Below, piece by piece: positions 35,308-44,160 of a stretch of 64,000 bases of DNA. Position numbers and translations under genes: made by a program. The stretch's first letter is position 1, and each line of letters starts with the position of its first letter. Location of the stretch: contig NZ_ALJL01000021.1 in the NCBI RefSeq assembly GCF_000287675.1, positions 96,874 to 160,873 of the forward strand, in the 5' to 3' direction. The notes below the pieces were generated by a model. That model saw only the letters and a list, made by a program, of their open reading frames with translations, did not search any database and was not told the DNA's origin. Source of the DNA: Lachnoanaerobaculum sp. ICM7. GTDB taxonomy: Bacteria; Bacillota; Clostridia; Lachnospirales; Lachnospiraceae.

Positions 35308-36834
35308 TCAGTCAAATCTCAAAGCCTTTGCAAATATTTTTTCATACTCTTCAAGCTTTGAAAGCTCAAAATACTCAGTCTCCACAGAGATTTCAGTCAT
35401 ATACTCTATCGCATTTTTATCAAGAAGAGCCATATACGCTCCGGTCAAAGAGGTATTTCCAAGGTATTCAACCTTTCCCTCAAATTCACTTGGCATAAGG
35501 CCCACCCCAAAGAAAGAGTCCATACTTATATACTTACCAAACTGCCCGGCTATACATACTCTTGTTATATCACCGGTTTCAATACCGGCTTTTTTTATAA
35601 GCGCTCTTATACCTGAGAGTATAGCTCCCTTGGCAAGCTGTACCTGCCTTATATCCTTTGTTGTAAAATACAGATTATCATTTATTTTTATAAATGGCTT
35701 ACCGAAATCATCTGCTTTGATAAAGCTATGATTACTATCAAGACATTTTTTATCTATAGCTCCCATTTTGTTTATAAAACCTGCCTTTAAAAGCTCTCTC
35801 ACCATAGAAAGTACACCGCTTCCGCATATTCCTGTCGGCTCTGTATTTCCGATAGTAGTATAAGAAATGCCGTCTTCATCAATGTGAAAATCATCTATCG
35901 CACCGATTCCGGCTCTTATGCCGCATGAAATATTCATACCTTCAAGCGCAGGCCCTATAGCACATGAGGTGGCCAGAAGCTTTTTATCTGTTTTTAGAAG
36001 CATTTCGCCATTTGTTCCAATATCTATAAAAAGTATATTTTCAGCTTTATTATCATCACAAATACCGCTTGCATATACTCCGGATACTATATCAGAACCC
36101 AAAAATCCTGATATATGCGGTAATGTTATAAGTGTAGCATCAAGATCAATACCAACATCTTTTGCACATACTCTTTTTACTTCTATAAATACCGGCAAAA
36201 ACGGAAATTTACCAAGGCTCTCCACACTCTCTCCAAGTAAGATATGACACATTGTGGTATTTGCTGAAACTACAAGTTCTGCTATATCCTCTCTCCTTAT
36301 CTTGCTCTCATCAAGTAATTTATTTATAAGTGTATTCAATGTATCAACAATACATCTTTGTAAAGCCAAAAGTCCTCCGGGATTTTCCAATGTAAATGCA
36401 ATTCTACTCATTACATCAAAGCCGAATTTGACTTGTGAATTTACATCAGCAACTTTTGAAATAATCTTAGAATTCTTTAGATCTATAAGCTCCATAGCCA
36501 CTGTGGTCGTTCCTATATCTATGGCTATACCGTACTTATCTCTTATATTTGTATGATTGATTTTAGGTATAAAACTATCGGTAAGTACTATATTTTCAGG
36601 CTTTTCATCAACCTCAAGTTCTTTTACTATAAGCTCTTTATCAACTTCATCTACAGAATGCATGCAGGCAAGTCTATACCCGGCTTTTATATTTTCTTCA
36701 CCCAAGAGCTTTCTTTCACTCTCCAAAGCATCTGTATCTCTTAGTTTTACCCTGCATTTTCCACATACACCCAGACCATTGCATGCAGCTTCTATATGAA
36801 TATTTTTTTCTCTTAAAAATTCCAATACATTCAT
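35308..36834 (-). CDS. Reductive activator of corrinoid proteins (ASKHA ATPase with 2Fe-2S domain)
   Basis: A 508-residue protein of the RACE/RamA-like group (DUF4445). Residues about 1-70 are a plant-type 2Fe-2S ferredoxin (EAACNGLGVCGKCRVKL and a fourth Cys at RLACMH). From about 100 an actin/Hsp70-like ATPase fold follows: YGIAIDIGTTTVAMELID, VVSANTTMCHILLG, ILFIDIGTNGEMLL, AIGPALEGMNISCGIRAG and CIAGQFGKYI. Such proteins use ATP and low-potential electrons to return cob(II)alamin to the active Co(I) state. It stands between a UroD-type methyltransferase and a corrinoid protein, which agrees. Confidence 0.9.
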   Translation of the reverse strand: MNVLEFLREKNIHIEAACNGLGVCGKCRVKLRDTDALESERKLLGEENIKAGYRLACMHSVDEVDKELIVKELEVDEKPENIVLTDSFIPKINHTNIRDKYGIAIDIGTTTVAMELIDLKNSKIISKVADVNSQVKFGFDVMSRIAFTLENPGGLLALQRCIVDTLNTLINKLLDESKIRREDIAELVVSANTTMCHILLGESVESLGKFPFLPVFIEVKRVCAKDVGIDLDATLITLPHISGFLGSDIVSGVYASGICDDNKAENILFIDIGTNGEMLLKTDKKLLATSCAIGPALEGMNISCGIRAGIGAIDDFHIDEDGISYTTIGNTEPTGICGSGVLSMVRELLKAGFINKMGAIDKKCLDSNHSFIKADDFGKPFIKINDNLYFTTKDIRQVQLAKGAILSGIRALIKKAGIETGDITRVCIAGQFGKYISMDSFFGVGLMPSEFEGKVEYLGNTSLTGAYMALLDKNAIEYMTEISVETEYFELSKLEEYEKIFAKALRFD

Positions 36835-36837
36835 ATT

Positions 36838-37428
36838 TTAATCCAATCTAATAGCTTGTATCTTATCGATCTCGCCACGAAAATGTATACATCTAAAGGC
36901 TGTTATACTTTCTTTATGATTCGACAATAAAGCCTCAACCAAAGAGTTGTAACTGCTATTAAGCTTTACTTCTTTAAACCTGGTATTTTCATCTGATTTT
37001 AATAAAGCGCTCAGTCTTGGACATAGATGAAGTATACAGGCGTTTTTCTCGCATAAATGCTTTATTTTATATATAAGATCAAGCAAAATAGTATCAATAT
37101 ATACTTTCGCACCCTTTTTACCCAGAAATTCAATGCTTGATAGCGGATCTGCCAGACTTATTATTTTATATCCGTCTGATATGGCTGTATCTACTCTTTC
37201 AAGCAGTTTTTCTTCTATATCTTTGATTTTCTCATTCATCACTGCCCTTGCTTCATCCGATAATCCGGCATATTTTATCAGATACTTATATATAGCGTTT
37301 AGCTCATTTTTATTATCAAAAATCTGCAATATACCGTCAAGCTCATATACATTTTCCTCATATAATTTATTGTACACATCATCCATTCGGCATTTTTCAT
37401 TATCAAAACAGAAGCGTAAATCTCTCAT
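36838..37428 (-). CDS. Short UroD-like protein of the corrinoid operon
   Basis: A 196-residue protein. Residues about 85-150 (GYKIISLADPLSSIEFLGKKGAKVYIDTILLDLIYKIKHLCEKNACILHLCPRLSALL) recall the middle-to-late part of UroD-family methyltransferases, including a His-x-Cys pair. The N-terminal barrel half is absent and the rest is not recognisable. It may be a specialised partner or a shortened methyltransferase; the frame is intact, and start and stop codons fit tightly between neighbours (4-base gaps), which argues against decay. Confidence 0.45.
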   Translation of the reverse strand: MRDLRFCFDNEKCRMDDVYNKLYEENVYELDGILQIFDNKNELNAIYKYLIKYAGLSDEARAVMNEKIKDIEEKLLERVDTAISDGYKIISLADPLSSIEFLGKKGAKVYIDTILLDLIYKIKHLCEKNACILHLCPRLSALLKSDENTRFKEVKLNSSYNSLVEALLSNHKESITAFRCIHFRGEIDKIQAIRLD

Positions 37429-37432
37429 TTAC

Positions 37433-38080
37433 TTAAGCCAATCCGCAAAGTCTTTTTGCTACATTTACTGCTTCTATAGCATTATCCGAGTATGCATCGG
37501 CACCTATTTGCATTGCAAAATTGTGGGTGATTGGGCCGCCACCTACCATAATCTTTACATTTTCACGATATCCGCTTTCTACAAGACCCTCTATAACCCT
37601 TTGCATTCCATACATTGTTGTGGACATCAAAGAAGACATACATACAAGCCCCGCCTCATGTTCCATAGCTGCCTTTACGAAATCTTCCACTGCAACATCT
37701 CTGCCAAGATCTATCATCTCAAAACCGGCAGTTTCAAGCATTATCTTCACCAGATTTTTACCTATATCATGAGTATCCCCATCTATTACACCTATTACAG
37801 CCTTTATCTTCTTATCGGTATTTCCTTCTATCTCACCTTTGAGTACATCTATACCTGCATACATGGCATCGGCACAGAGTAATAATTCCGCTATATAATA
37901 CTCTTCTTCATCATAGAGCTTTCCCGCTTCCTCCATTCCCACAGTCAAACCGTCAAGTATACCCTCTTTTGCCGGGTACCCTGCATCAAGATATTCCTTT
38001 GCAATATCAACTATTGCTTCATCTTCCATATCTCTGACATAATCTGCCATAAGCCTCAATAATTCTTCTTTGCTTCTCAT
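37433..38080 (-). CDS. Corrinoid (methyl-B12) binding protein
   Basis: A 215-residue protein of the MtbC/MttC type. Residues about 1-85 are the helical cap (DIAKEYLDAGYPAKEGILDGLTVGMEEAGKLYDEEEYYIAELLLCADAM). Residues about 88-215 are the B12-binding Rossmann domain with the base-off motif GDTHDIGKNLVKIMLETAGFEMIDLG, then SSLMSTTMYGM and VGGGPI. His of DTHDIG coordinates cobalt. It carries the methyl group between the methyltransferases of the operon. It is the first gene of the operon. Confidence 0.95.
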   Translation of the reverse strand: MRSKEELLRLMADYVRDMEDEAIVDIAKEYLDAGYPAKEGILDGLTVGMEEAGKLYDEEEYYIAELLLCADAMYAGIDVLKGEIEGNTDKKIKAVIGVIDGDTHDIGKNLVKIMLETAGFEMIDLGRDVAVEDFVKAAMEHEAGLVCMSSLMSTTMYGMQRVIEGLVESGYRENVKIMVGGGPITHNFAMQIGADAYSDNAIEAVNVAKRLCGLA

Positions 38081-38326
38081 ATATTTCCCTTATCAATTAA
38101 TTTCTTATAATGATAACTTCTCATGCTATTACTTAGCAAGCAAATTCAGTCTGTTTTTATATATTCATACGAATCAACCGATATGTACTATATTAATACA
38201 AAAATTAAAATGCTATTATATGTCTTATAAATAAACAGACCTTTTTTATCGTTTTTTTGAATATATATAGATGTTTATATATATATTTGATATAATTCTT
38301 AAGCATTTAACTTCAAAAGAAAGGGT

Positions 38327-38347
38327 ATGAATTTACAAAAACTATGA
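38327..38347 (+). CDS. Possible six-codon leader peptide ahead of the sugar-binding protein
   Basis: ATG at 38327 opens MNLQKL and stops in TGA, which overlaps the ATG of the sugar-binding protein (ATGA). The ribosome site AAAGAAAGGG is about 18 bases from the main start, too far for normal use, but next to this mini-ORF. Coupled translation is an inference. Confidence 0.25.
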   Translation: MNLQKL

Positions 38348-39615
38348 AAAAAATCTTATCATTCAGTCTTGCCGGCATGATGCTTGCAAGCACACTTTTA
38401 GCAGGATGTTCTACAACTGCAAAAACAGAAAGTACAGAGGCAAACAAGGAAGTAGCAGAGTCTACAACAGCAGGTATATCATCAGAGAATACTGTGATCA
38501 AATTATTGGTTCCGGGCTATGACGGAGGATATTTGAAAGAGCAGCTTGACAATGGTATTGCCGGTTTTGAAAAGGAAAATGAAGGCGTTAAAGTTGAGAT
38601 AGTCTCAGTAGGTTGGGATGAGCTCAACTCAAAGATAGTTTCACTTTATCAGGCAGACGATGCACCTGATATCATGCTTACAGGTTCAAGAACATTAAAG
38701 CAGCTTGCAACTCTCGGCATAGCTGAGGATCTTAGTGCACATATTACAGATGAGTTTAAAGCAAACAGAGTTGAGTCTGTTTTGGCAACAGGAAGCGTTG
38801 ACGGAAAGCAATACGGTATTCCTATGGCATTCTCATCAAGAGCCTTATACTATAGAAGCGATCTGATAGAAACACCTCCAACAAACTGGGACGAACTTTT
38901 AGCAACCGCTAAAGAAGTTCACAGCTCTAATCCTGATGTGTATGGATTTGCAATTCCTACAGATATCACAAGCGGAACTGATGAGCTTTTAAACTTTATA
39001 TATCAAAACGGTGGTGCTTTGGTAGATGATAAGGGTGAGATCACATTTGACACTGAGGCAAATGTGGGTACTTTAGAATATCTTAAGCAGTTCAATGATG
39101 AAAAGCTTGTTCCGGATGTAGTAAGCACTGCAAGAGGCGACCAGGCTACATTATTTGCAAATGGTAATCTTGCAATGTTCGTATCAGGTCCATGGGAGAA
39201 GGAAACACTTGATAAGGCCGCCGATACAGCACCTTACAAGGTAGCAGTACTTCCTGAAGGTAAGCAAAAGGCAGAGACTTTGGTAACAGACTCATATGTT
39301 ATTTCAAGTATCAGCAAGAACAAAGATCTCGCATGGAAATTTGTAGAATTTATGGGACAGCCTGAATATCAGAGACCTGTATCAGAGGCTTTCGGTTGGT
39401 TCCCTATATTGAAAGAAGAGTTTGAGGATGAAAGATTCAAGACTGAGTTTATGCAGGCATTTGCCGCAAGCATAGAGTACGGTATCAGTGAGCCGCAGGT
39501 AGAGGATTGGGACAGCTTCAACAAGGCATTCCTTACTGCTGTACAAAAAGCTCTTACAGGTGAGATGGGAGCAAAAGAGGCATTAGATGAGGCACAGTCT
39601 GAAATCGCAAAATAA
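38344..39615 (+). CDS. Sugar ABC transporter substrate-binding lipoprotein
   Basis: A 423-residue family 1 extracellular binding protein. The signal ends in LLAGCS (Cys near residue 22), then a Thr/Glu-rich spacer. The mature part shows EKENEGVKVEIVSVGWDELNSKIVSLYQADDAPDIMLTGS, YGIPMAFSSRALYYRSDL, FANGNLAMFVSGPWEKETL and SKNKDLAWKFVEFMGQPEYQ, typical of carbohydrate-binding proteins of the MalE/CUT1 class. It precedes two CUT1 permeases; no ATPase gene is present, so a shared MsmK-type ATPase elsewhere is likely. It converges on a GH13 phosphorylase. Confidence 0.92.
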   Translation: MKKILSFSLAGMMLASTLLAGCSTTAKTESTEANKEVAESTTAGISSENTVIKLLVPGYDGGYLKEQLDNGIAGFEKENEGVKVEIVSVGWDELNSKIVSLYQADDAPDIMLTGSRTLKQLATLGIAEDLSAHITDEFKANRVESVLATGSVDGKQYGIPMAFSSRALYYRSDLIETPPTNWDELLATAKEVHSSNPDVYGFAIPTDITSGTDELLNFIYQNGGALVDDKGEITFDTEANVGTLEYLKQFNDEKLVPDVVSTARGDQATLFANGNLAMFVSGPWEKETLDKAADTAPYKVAVLPEGKQKAETLVTDSYVISSISKNKDLAWKFVEFMGQPEYQRPVSEAFGWFPILKEEFEDERFKTEFMQAFAASIEYGISEPQVEDWDSFNKAFLTAVQKALTGEMGAKEALDEAQSEIAK

Positions 39616-40501
39616 AGTCTCTTCAAATAGAGCCAATTTTCAAAAAAGATTTCAACCTTATATATTGTTGCTGCCTCTTTTCGTAGTAGTGGCATTATTA
39701 TTTGGATACCCGATATATCGCATTATATCGGGGTCTTTTTTTAAGATTGCAATCATCAATGGTGAAATGGACTTTGTAGGTCTTGAAAATTTCAAGAAAG
39801 TTTTCAGTGCAAAATTCTTTCTTCCAACACTCTCACTCACTTTCAGATATGCTATAGTTACTGTTTTTCTTAAATTGTCTTTGGGATTTGTCATGGCATT
39901 ATTTATGAACAGTGATATGTATTTTTCAAAATTTCTAAAATTTATGTCACTCCTGCCATGGGCAATGCAACAGGTGGCTGTAGCTGTTATATGGAAGTGG
40001 ATACTGGATGGAAATTACGGCTATCTGAATTTCTATCTTCAAAAACTTGGATTGATGCATGAAAATATAAGCTTTCTCTCAAATCCGGGTATGGCATTTT
40101 TTGCCGCTTCATTTGTGGATACCTGGCTTGGACTTCCAATGGTCTCTATGATATTTATGGCAGGGCTTTCAAATATAAATTCTTCACTTTATGAGAGTGC
40201 AAAGATAGACGGTGCAGGTGTTATAAGCAGGTTCATTCATATCACCTGTCCATGTATAAAGAGGGTATTTCTGGTTACATTAACTTTGGTAAGTATATGG
40301 ACATTCAATTCCTTTAATGTTATCTTTGTTCTTACCGGCGGTGGACCTATGAGAAGTACTGAAACTCTAATGCTGAAAATATATGAGCAAGCTTTTTCAA
40401 AGTTTAATCTGGGAGCTGCATATGCACTCTCCTCTGTAGTAGTAATAATACTTTTTATCTTTACAATGCTTTATTATAAGCTGGAAGTGGAGGAGGATTG
40501 A
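39587..40501 (+). CDS. Sugar ABC transporter permease, MalF/UgpA type
   Basis: A 304-residue permease with six helices. N-terminal RFQPYILLLPLFVVVALLFGYPIYRII and the EAA loop ESAKIDGAGVISRFIHITCPCIKR are characteristic of CUT1 carbohydrate permeases. It starts inside the end of the binding-protein gene (29-base overlap), with AGAGG at proper spacing before the ATG at 39587; no later in-frame start with a ribosome site was seen. Confidence 0.92.
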   Translation: MRHSLKSQNKVSSNRANFQKRFQPYILLLPLFVVVALLFGYPIYRIISGSFFKIAIINGEMDFVGLENFKKVFSAKFFLPTLSLTFRYAIVTVFLKLSLGFVMALFMNSDMYFSKFLKFMSLLPWAMQQVAVAVIWKWILDGNYGYLNFYLQKLGLMHENISFLSNPGMAFFAASFVDTWLGLPMVSMIFMAGLSNINSSLYESAKIDGAGVISRFIHITCPCIKRVFLVTLTLVSIWTFNSFNVIFVLTGGGPMRSTETLMLKIYEQAFSKFNLGAAYALSSVVVIILFIFTMLYYKLEVEED

Positions 40502-40502
40502 T

Positions 40503-41339
40503 ATGATTTTAAGAAGAAAAATATTCAAAGCTATAAGAACGTTTTTTTACTCCGTGTTTGTTTTTATATTTATCAGTCCTATATTTATTATGCTAAATAC
40601 CTCTTTGAAAAAATATGAGGATATAACAAAATGGCCACCTACATGGTTTAAATCCCCACTTGAATGGGTGAATTATAAGACAGTTTTAATAGGTGAAAAA
40701 AGCATTCTGCCTGCACTTTTAACAAGTTTCTATGTTTCCATAGCTTCGGCAATTATTTGTCTTTTGATCGGAATTTTAGCCGCATATGCTGTGGCAAGGT
40801 ATAAATTTAAACTTAGAAAAACTGTGCTTTTGATTATCATTCTGACTCAAATGTTTTCGGAGGTAATACTTGCCTCACCGATATATATTGTATTTAAAAA
40901 CTTCGGACTGCTTGATACCAAACTTGCACTTATTATTGCAAATGTGGCTGTATGCCTGCCTATGAGTCTCTGGCTTTTGTACTCATATATAAAGGATATA
41001 CCTGTAACGCTTGAAGAAGCTGCATGGATGGACGGTGCTACCAGGATTGAAGGCGTAAGATTTATTCTTGCCCCTTTGATACTTCCGGGTCTGCTTACAA
41101 CAGGGCTTTTTGCCTTTATCAGAGCCTATGGCGACCTGCTTTTTGCCCGAACATTTATATTGTCACCGGAAAACAGAACTGTAGCCATGGCACTTACAGA
41201 TTATCAGTCACTTTATAAGACAACCTGGGAAACTCAGATGGCTGCAAGTGTCATCACCATGATTCCGACACTTATAATATTTATTTTCATTCAAAAATTT
41301 CTTATAAAAGGACTGCTTGGTGACAGTATCAAGGGTTAA
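40503..41339 (+). CDS. Sugar ABC transporter permease, MalG/UgpE type
   Basis: A 278-residue permease with six helices. The N-terminus IFISPIFIMLNTSLKKYEDI and the EAA loop EEAAWMDGATRIEGVRFILAPLILPGLLT identify the MalG-like partner of the preceding permease. It starts one base after that gene ends, with GGAGG before the ATG. A bidirectional terminator follows. Confidence 0.93.
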   Translation: MILRRKIFKAIRTFFYSVFVFIFISPIFIMLNTSLKKYEDITKWPPTWFKSPLEWVNYKTVLIGEKSILPALLTSFYVSIASAIICLLIGILAAYAVARYKFKLRKTVLLIIILTQMFSEVILASPIYIVFKNFGLLDTKLALIIANVAVCLPMSLWLLYSYIKDIPVTLEEAAWMDGATRIEGVRFILAPLILPGLLTTGLFAFIRAYGDLLFARTFILSPENRTVAMALTDYQSLYKTTWETQMAASVITMIPTLIIFIFIQKFLIKGLLGDSIKG

Positions 41340-41340
41340 A

Positions 41341-41375
41341 AAAGAGTAAAACCTTAATATGGGGTTTTACTCTTT
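41341..41375. terminator. Bidirectional terminator between the sugar importer and the phosphorylase
   Basis: AAAGAGTAAAACC and GGTTTTACTCTTT form a perfect 13-base stem; A and T runs on both sides allow termination of both converging transcripts. Confidence 0.85.
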
Positions 41376-41380
41376 TTATA

Positions 41381-43099
41381 TTATTTATACTGATAAATTA
41401 TCTCACCGTTTTTTTCTGCAAGAATATCAAAATTAAAGTCTGAGAGATCGGCTTTTAGTACTGCTCTCTCCTCTTTATTCTTCCATTCCATAAAAAGCTT
41501 ACTTCCGCTACATTCCATACTAAAATCACTCTCATTTGAAAATACTGGAAATGTGTGGCGGAATCTAAGCATTTCAAGCTGCTTTAAAACGATATCCCTT
41601 TGTAATCCGGCTTCCATCTCTTTAGTAGTCAGGTTTGTACGATTGATTTCCTTATGTCCTCCGGCTCCTGCTCTCTTTACCGCTTCGTGATCATTCTTTC
41701 CTGCAAAAAGATCTAAATACCACACTTGTGGCTTTCCCGGCATAAAGATTTGAATAGCTCTGGCAAGGAGCATTCTCTTATCCTCTTCACCCAATGCACT
41801 GTAGTAAGTTGCATTTACCTGATAATATACATTCTTTTGACCATGCAAATCCTTTACATATCCACCTCTTTTTACCACAGTATCTATAACGGACTGAATT
41901 CTTTCCTCACTGATAAGTCCCTTTAAATCAAGTAGTGGTATACCGTCATGGCAGCCAAGCATATTTACTACCTGTATATTCTTTTCCACAAGCTCATCAG
42001 CCCATTTTTTTAAGACTTCACCTGATTGCTGTTCAAAGGCGTCTATAATAAGTCCCGGAAGGAAGAAGTCATAAGTCATATAACCCTTATTTGCAATCTT
42101 CTCATAGATTTTTTCCTCATAGCTTGCGTGAATCTCAGGCAATAGTCTTACATTGTATTTATCAGCTAATTCTCTCACCTTTGTAAGTACATCCCAGGTA
42201 GCAGGCTCATTTAAGAAATTCTTCTCGCCCACCTCTTTCGGAGCATAGGCAAAAGCATCCAGTCTGACTATCTTAGCACCGTAATCTGCCAATGTCTTTA
42301 AAGTATTATCATAAAACTCCCAAACAAGAGGTGATTTGATATTCAGATCCATCTGTCCAAGATATTTTCTCTCGGACTCCAGTTTGTCACAAAGTTCTTT
42401 CTTTTGATCATTACTAAGTTTATTGCTGTAGATATTTGACTCGTTTAAAATCTTTTCAGGCGATTTACCATCTCTTAGACTCTCATTCAATAAACTTGCC
42501 AGTCCCTCAGAAATACCGTACTGTACTCCTGTAATATTTCTAATATCCACAGCATCTAAAGAAGGATATCTTACTTCCTGATAAAATGTATTCCAATAAG
42601 GAACTTCCTTTCCGTCAGGGAAGCGAACCATCAGTATAGGCAGACCCGGCTTTCTAAAGAACATATCCTTTATAAGCTCAGGTTTTGGCTGTATATAGCC
42701 TTCCTCAGTCATCTCACCACATCCGGCCCAAAATTTATTCCAATCAATGAAAAAATCTCTGTACTTTGACTTCTCGCCGTTTTTTATAATATCCTGAAAC
42801 TGCTTTGAAAGCACTGAAGCATGATTTAGTATAAAGTCAAGCTTTAAATCAATTCCAAGTTCATCAAGTTTTTCCAAATCCTCTTTTTTGGCAAGCATTT
42901 CATTTAAAGAGTAATCAATAACCGAAAATCCTCTGTCAAGATCTGTATGAAAAAGACTTGGGAGTATGTAAAATGATGAAAATACATCCTTCAATTCTTT
43001 TTTACTAAGGAAATTTGCAATATCACTTAAGTTCCCACCAAGACTGTCAGGATAGGCATTTAGCATCGGACCGTTATTATTTTTATTCACACTACCCAC
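41381..43099 (-). CDS. GH13 (subfamily 18-like) sucrose/glucosylglycerate-type phosphorylase
   Basis: A 572-residue glycoside hydrolase family 13 protein. Motifs: LGIDLKLDFILNHAS (region I), VRLDAFAYAPKEVG with the nucleophile Asp (region II), VRLLPEIHASYEEKIYEK with the acid/base Glu (region III), and VVNMLGCHDGIPLLD (region IV). The overall layout, including IQIFMPGKPQVWYLDLFAGKND, is that of sucrose phosphorylase relatives, which split a glucoside with phosphate to give glucose 1-phosphate. The acceptor (fructose, glycerate, glycerol or other) cannot be told from sequence. Start is GTG at 43099, or GTG at 43090 after AGGTGG. It follows the kinase gene directly. Confidence 0.82.
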   Translation of the reverse strand: MGSVNKNNNGPMLNAYPDSLGGNLSDIANFLSKKELKDVFSSFYILPSLFHTDLDRGFSVIDYSLNEMLAKKEDLEKLDELGIDLKLDFILNHASVLSKQFQDIIKNGEKSKYRDFFIDWNKFWAGCGEMTEEGYIQPKPELIKDMFFRKPGLPILMVRFPDGKEVPYWNTFYQEVRYPSLDAVDIRNITGVQYGISEGLASLLNESLRDGKSPEKILNESNIYSNKLSNDQKKELCDKLESERKYLGQMDLNIKSPLVWEFYDNTLKTLADYGAKIVRLDAFAYAPKEVGEKNFLNEPATWDVLTKVRELADKYNVRLLPEIHASYEEKIYEKIANKGYMTYDFFLPGLIIDAFEQQSGEVLKKWADELVEKNIQVVNMLGCHDGIPLLDLKGLISEERIQSVIDTVVKRGGYVKDLHGQKNVYYQVNATYYSALGEEDKRMLLARAIQIFMPGKPQVWYLDLFAGKNDHEAVKRAGAGGHKEINRTNLTTKEMEAGLQRDIVLKQLEMLRFRHTFPVFSNESDFSMECSGSKLFMEWKNKEERAVLKADLSDFNFDILAEKNGEIIYQYK

Positions 43100-44023
43100 C
43101 TACATTCCTATATATTTACAATATTCTTCATAGCTTAGTCTGTCACCGCTTGGAGTAATAATTATCTTTGCCTTATGTGCCTGATTTATCAGTGATTCCT
43201 GCTCTATATCAAGTACCATGGTTGTAAACGGACTGTCAATTCCGCAGTCACGATTTCTTAAAAGTCTGTATTTCAAAGTTTCTGCCGGAGTATTGTGTAT
43301 AAGTATCGGAATATCGACTCCATTGAAGCAATCACTGTTTCCATGTGTCCATTCAATTAAAAGAACACCCACATCCTTAAAATCCACATCATCATACCAT
43401 ATCTGTGTATTGCTTCTTCCCATTCTCTTTAACCAGATTTTTTCCGCTCCTGATTTAAATTGGTCAACAACATCCTCAACTTCCTTAAATGCAAGCTCAT
43501 TGCCTGTACCGAGATACTCCTTAAGTGCATTACGTCCACCGTTTATATATGACTTGTACCATGGATATTTTTTTATATTTTCAGGGTCTGCATCATTACC
43601 CTCTTCTTGCAGCTTATGAACTGTTTGAAAACGTTCTTTATTGTACTCTCCGTCCTTTACCAGACCTTTTAATCCACCTTCTCTAAAAATATGTAAGCGC
43701 TCTGCATCATTGTACTCAGGGATTCTTCGTGGATAATTGTCTCCACCCAAAATATAGCTTCCTATTCCTATATCATTTAAATAATACGAAAGCACTGCGG
43801 CTATTCCTGATTTTCCCACACCTGAACAACCTGATACGGATACGACAACCTTTCCGTTACCGTTTTTACTCTTAACTTTTTCAATCTCCTCAAGCAAATC
43901 AGGGAAAATCCTGCCTGCCCTGTCAATATGATACTCTGTTATAACAACCTTGCTTCCAGGTACATCAGCCTGCTCTATCTCCTTAGGCAGTACCGGCGGC
44001 TTCCAATTTTTAAACTCTTGCAT
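43100..44023 (-). CDS. P-loop kinase of the uridine kinase/APS kinase-like group
   Basis: A 307-residue ATP-binding protein. Walker A is VSVSGCSGVGKSGIAAVL near residue 60, followed by GSYILGGDNYPRRIPEYNDAERL, a lid-like region, and VDIPILIHNTPAETLKYRLLRNRDCG. It is related to phosphoribulokinase/uridine kinase or adenylylsulfate kinase folds but fits none exactly. As the partner of a GH13_18 phosphorylase, it may phosphorylate the sugar or sugar acid released; glycerate kinase is one option. Start ATG 44023 has GAGGTG. Function not established. Confidence 0.65.
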   Translation of the reverse strand: MQEFKNWKPPVLPKEIEQADVPGSKVVITEYHIDRAGRIFPDLLEEIEKVKSKNGNGKVVVSVSGCSGVGKSGIAAVLSYYLNDIGIGSYILGGDNYPRRIPEYNDAERLHIFREGGLKGLVKDGEYNKERFQTVHKLQEEGNDADPENIKKYPWYKSYINGGRNALKEYLGTGNELAFKEVEDVVDQFKSGAEKIWLKRMGRSNTQIWYDDVDFKDVGVLLIEWTHGNSDCFNGVDIPILIHNTPAETLKYRLLRNRDCGIDSPFTTMVLDIEQESLINQAHKAKIIITPSGDRLSYEEYCKYIGM

Positions 44024-44092
44024 AAGTATTCACCTCATATAAATAACCGTACTTATTTTTGATTTTTATACTAATCTTTTCCCAAAAACAAG

Positions 44093-44124
44093 CACTCCAT
44101 ATGAAAACTGTTTCATATGGAGTG
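44093..44124 (-). terminator. Terminator after the Rpn fragment
   Basis: CACTCCATATGAAA and TTTCATATGGAGTG form a perfect 14-base stem with a 4-base loop, followed on the minus strand by CTTGTTTTT. Confidence 0.75.
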
Positions 44125-44160
44125 TAACATAATATTGATTTATTTTCTATGTATTTATTT

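Noticed and set aside
37133..37882. 249-codon plus-strand ORF
   Set aside because: Covers the corrinoid protein gene in antisense; composition is that of a shadow frame.
38081..38343. Cobalamin riboswitch before the corrinoid operon
   Set aside because: The gap is AT-rich, with only a distant GTCTGTT/AACAGAC pair, and has no B12-box-like sequence.
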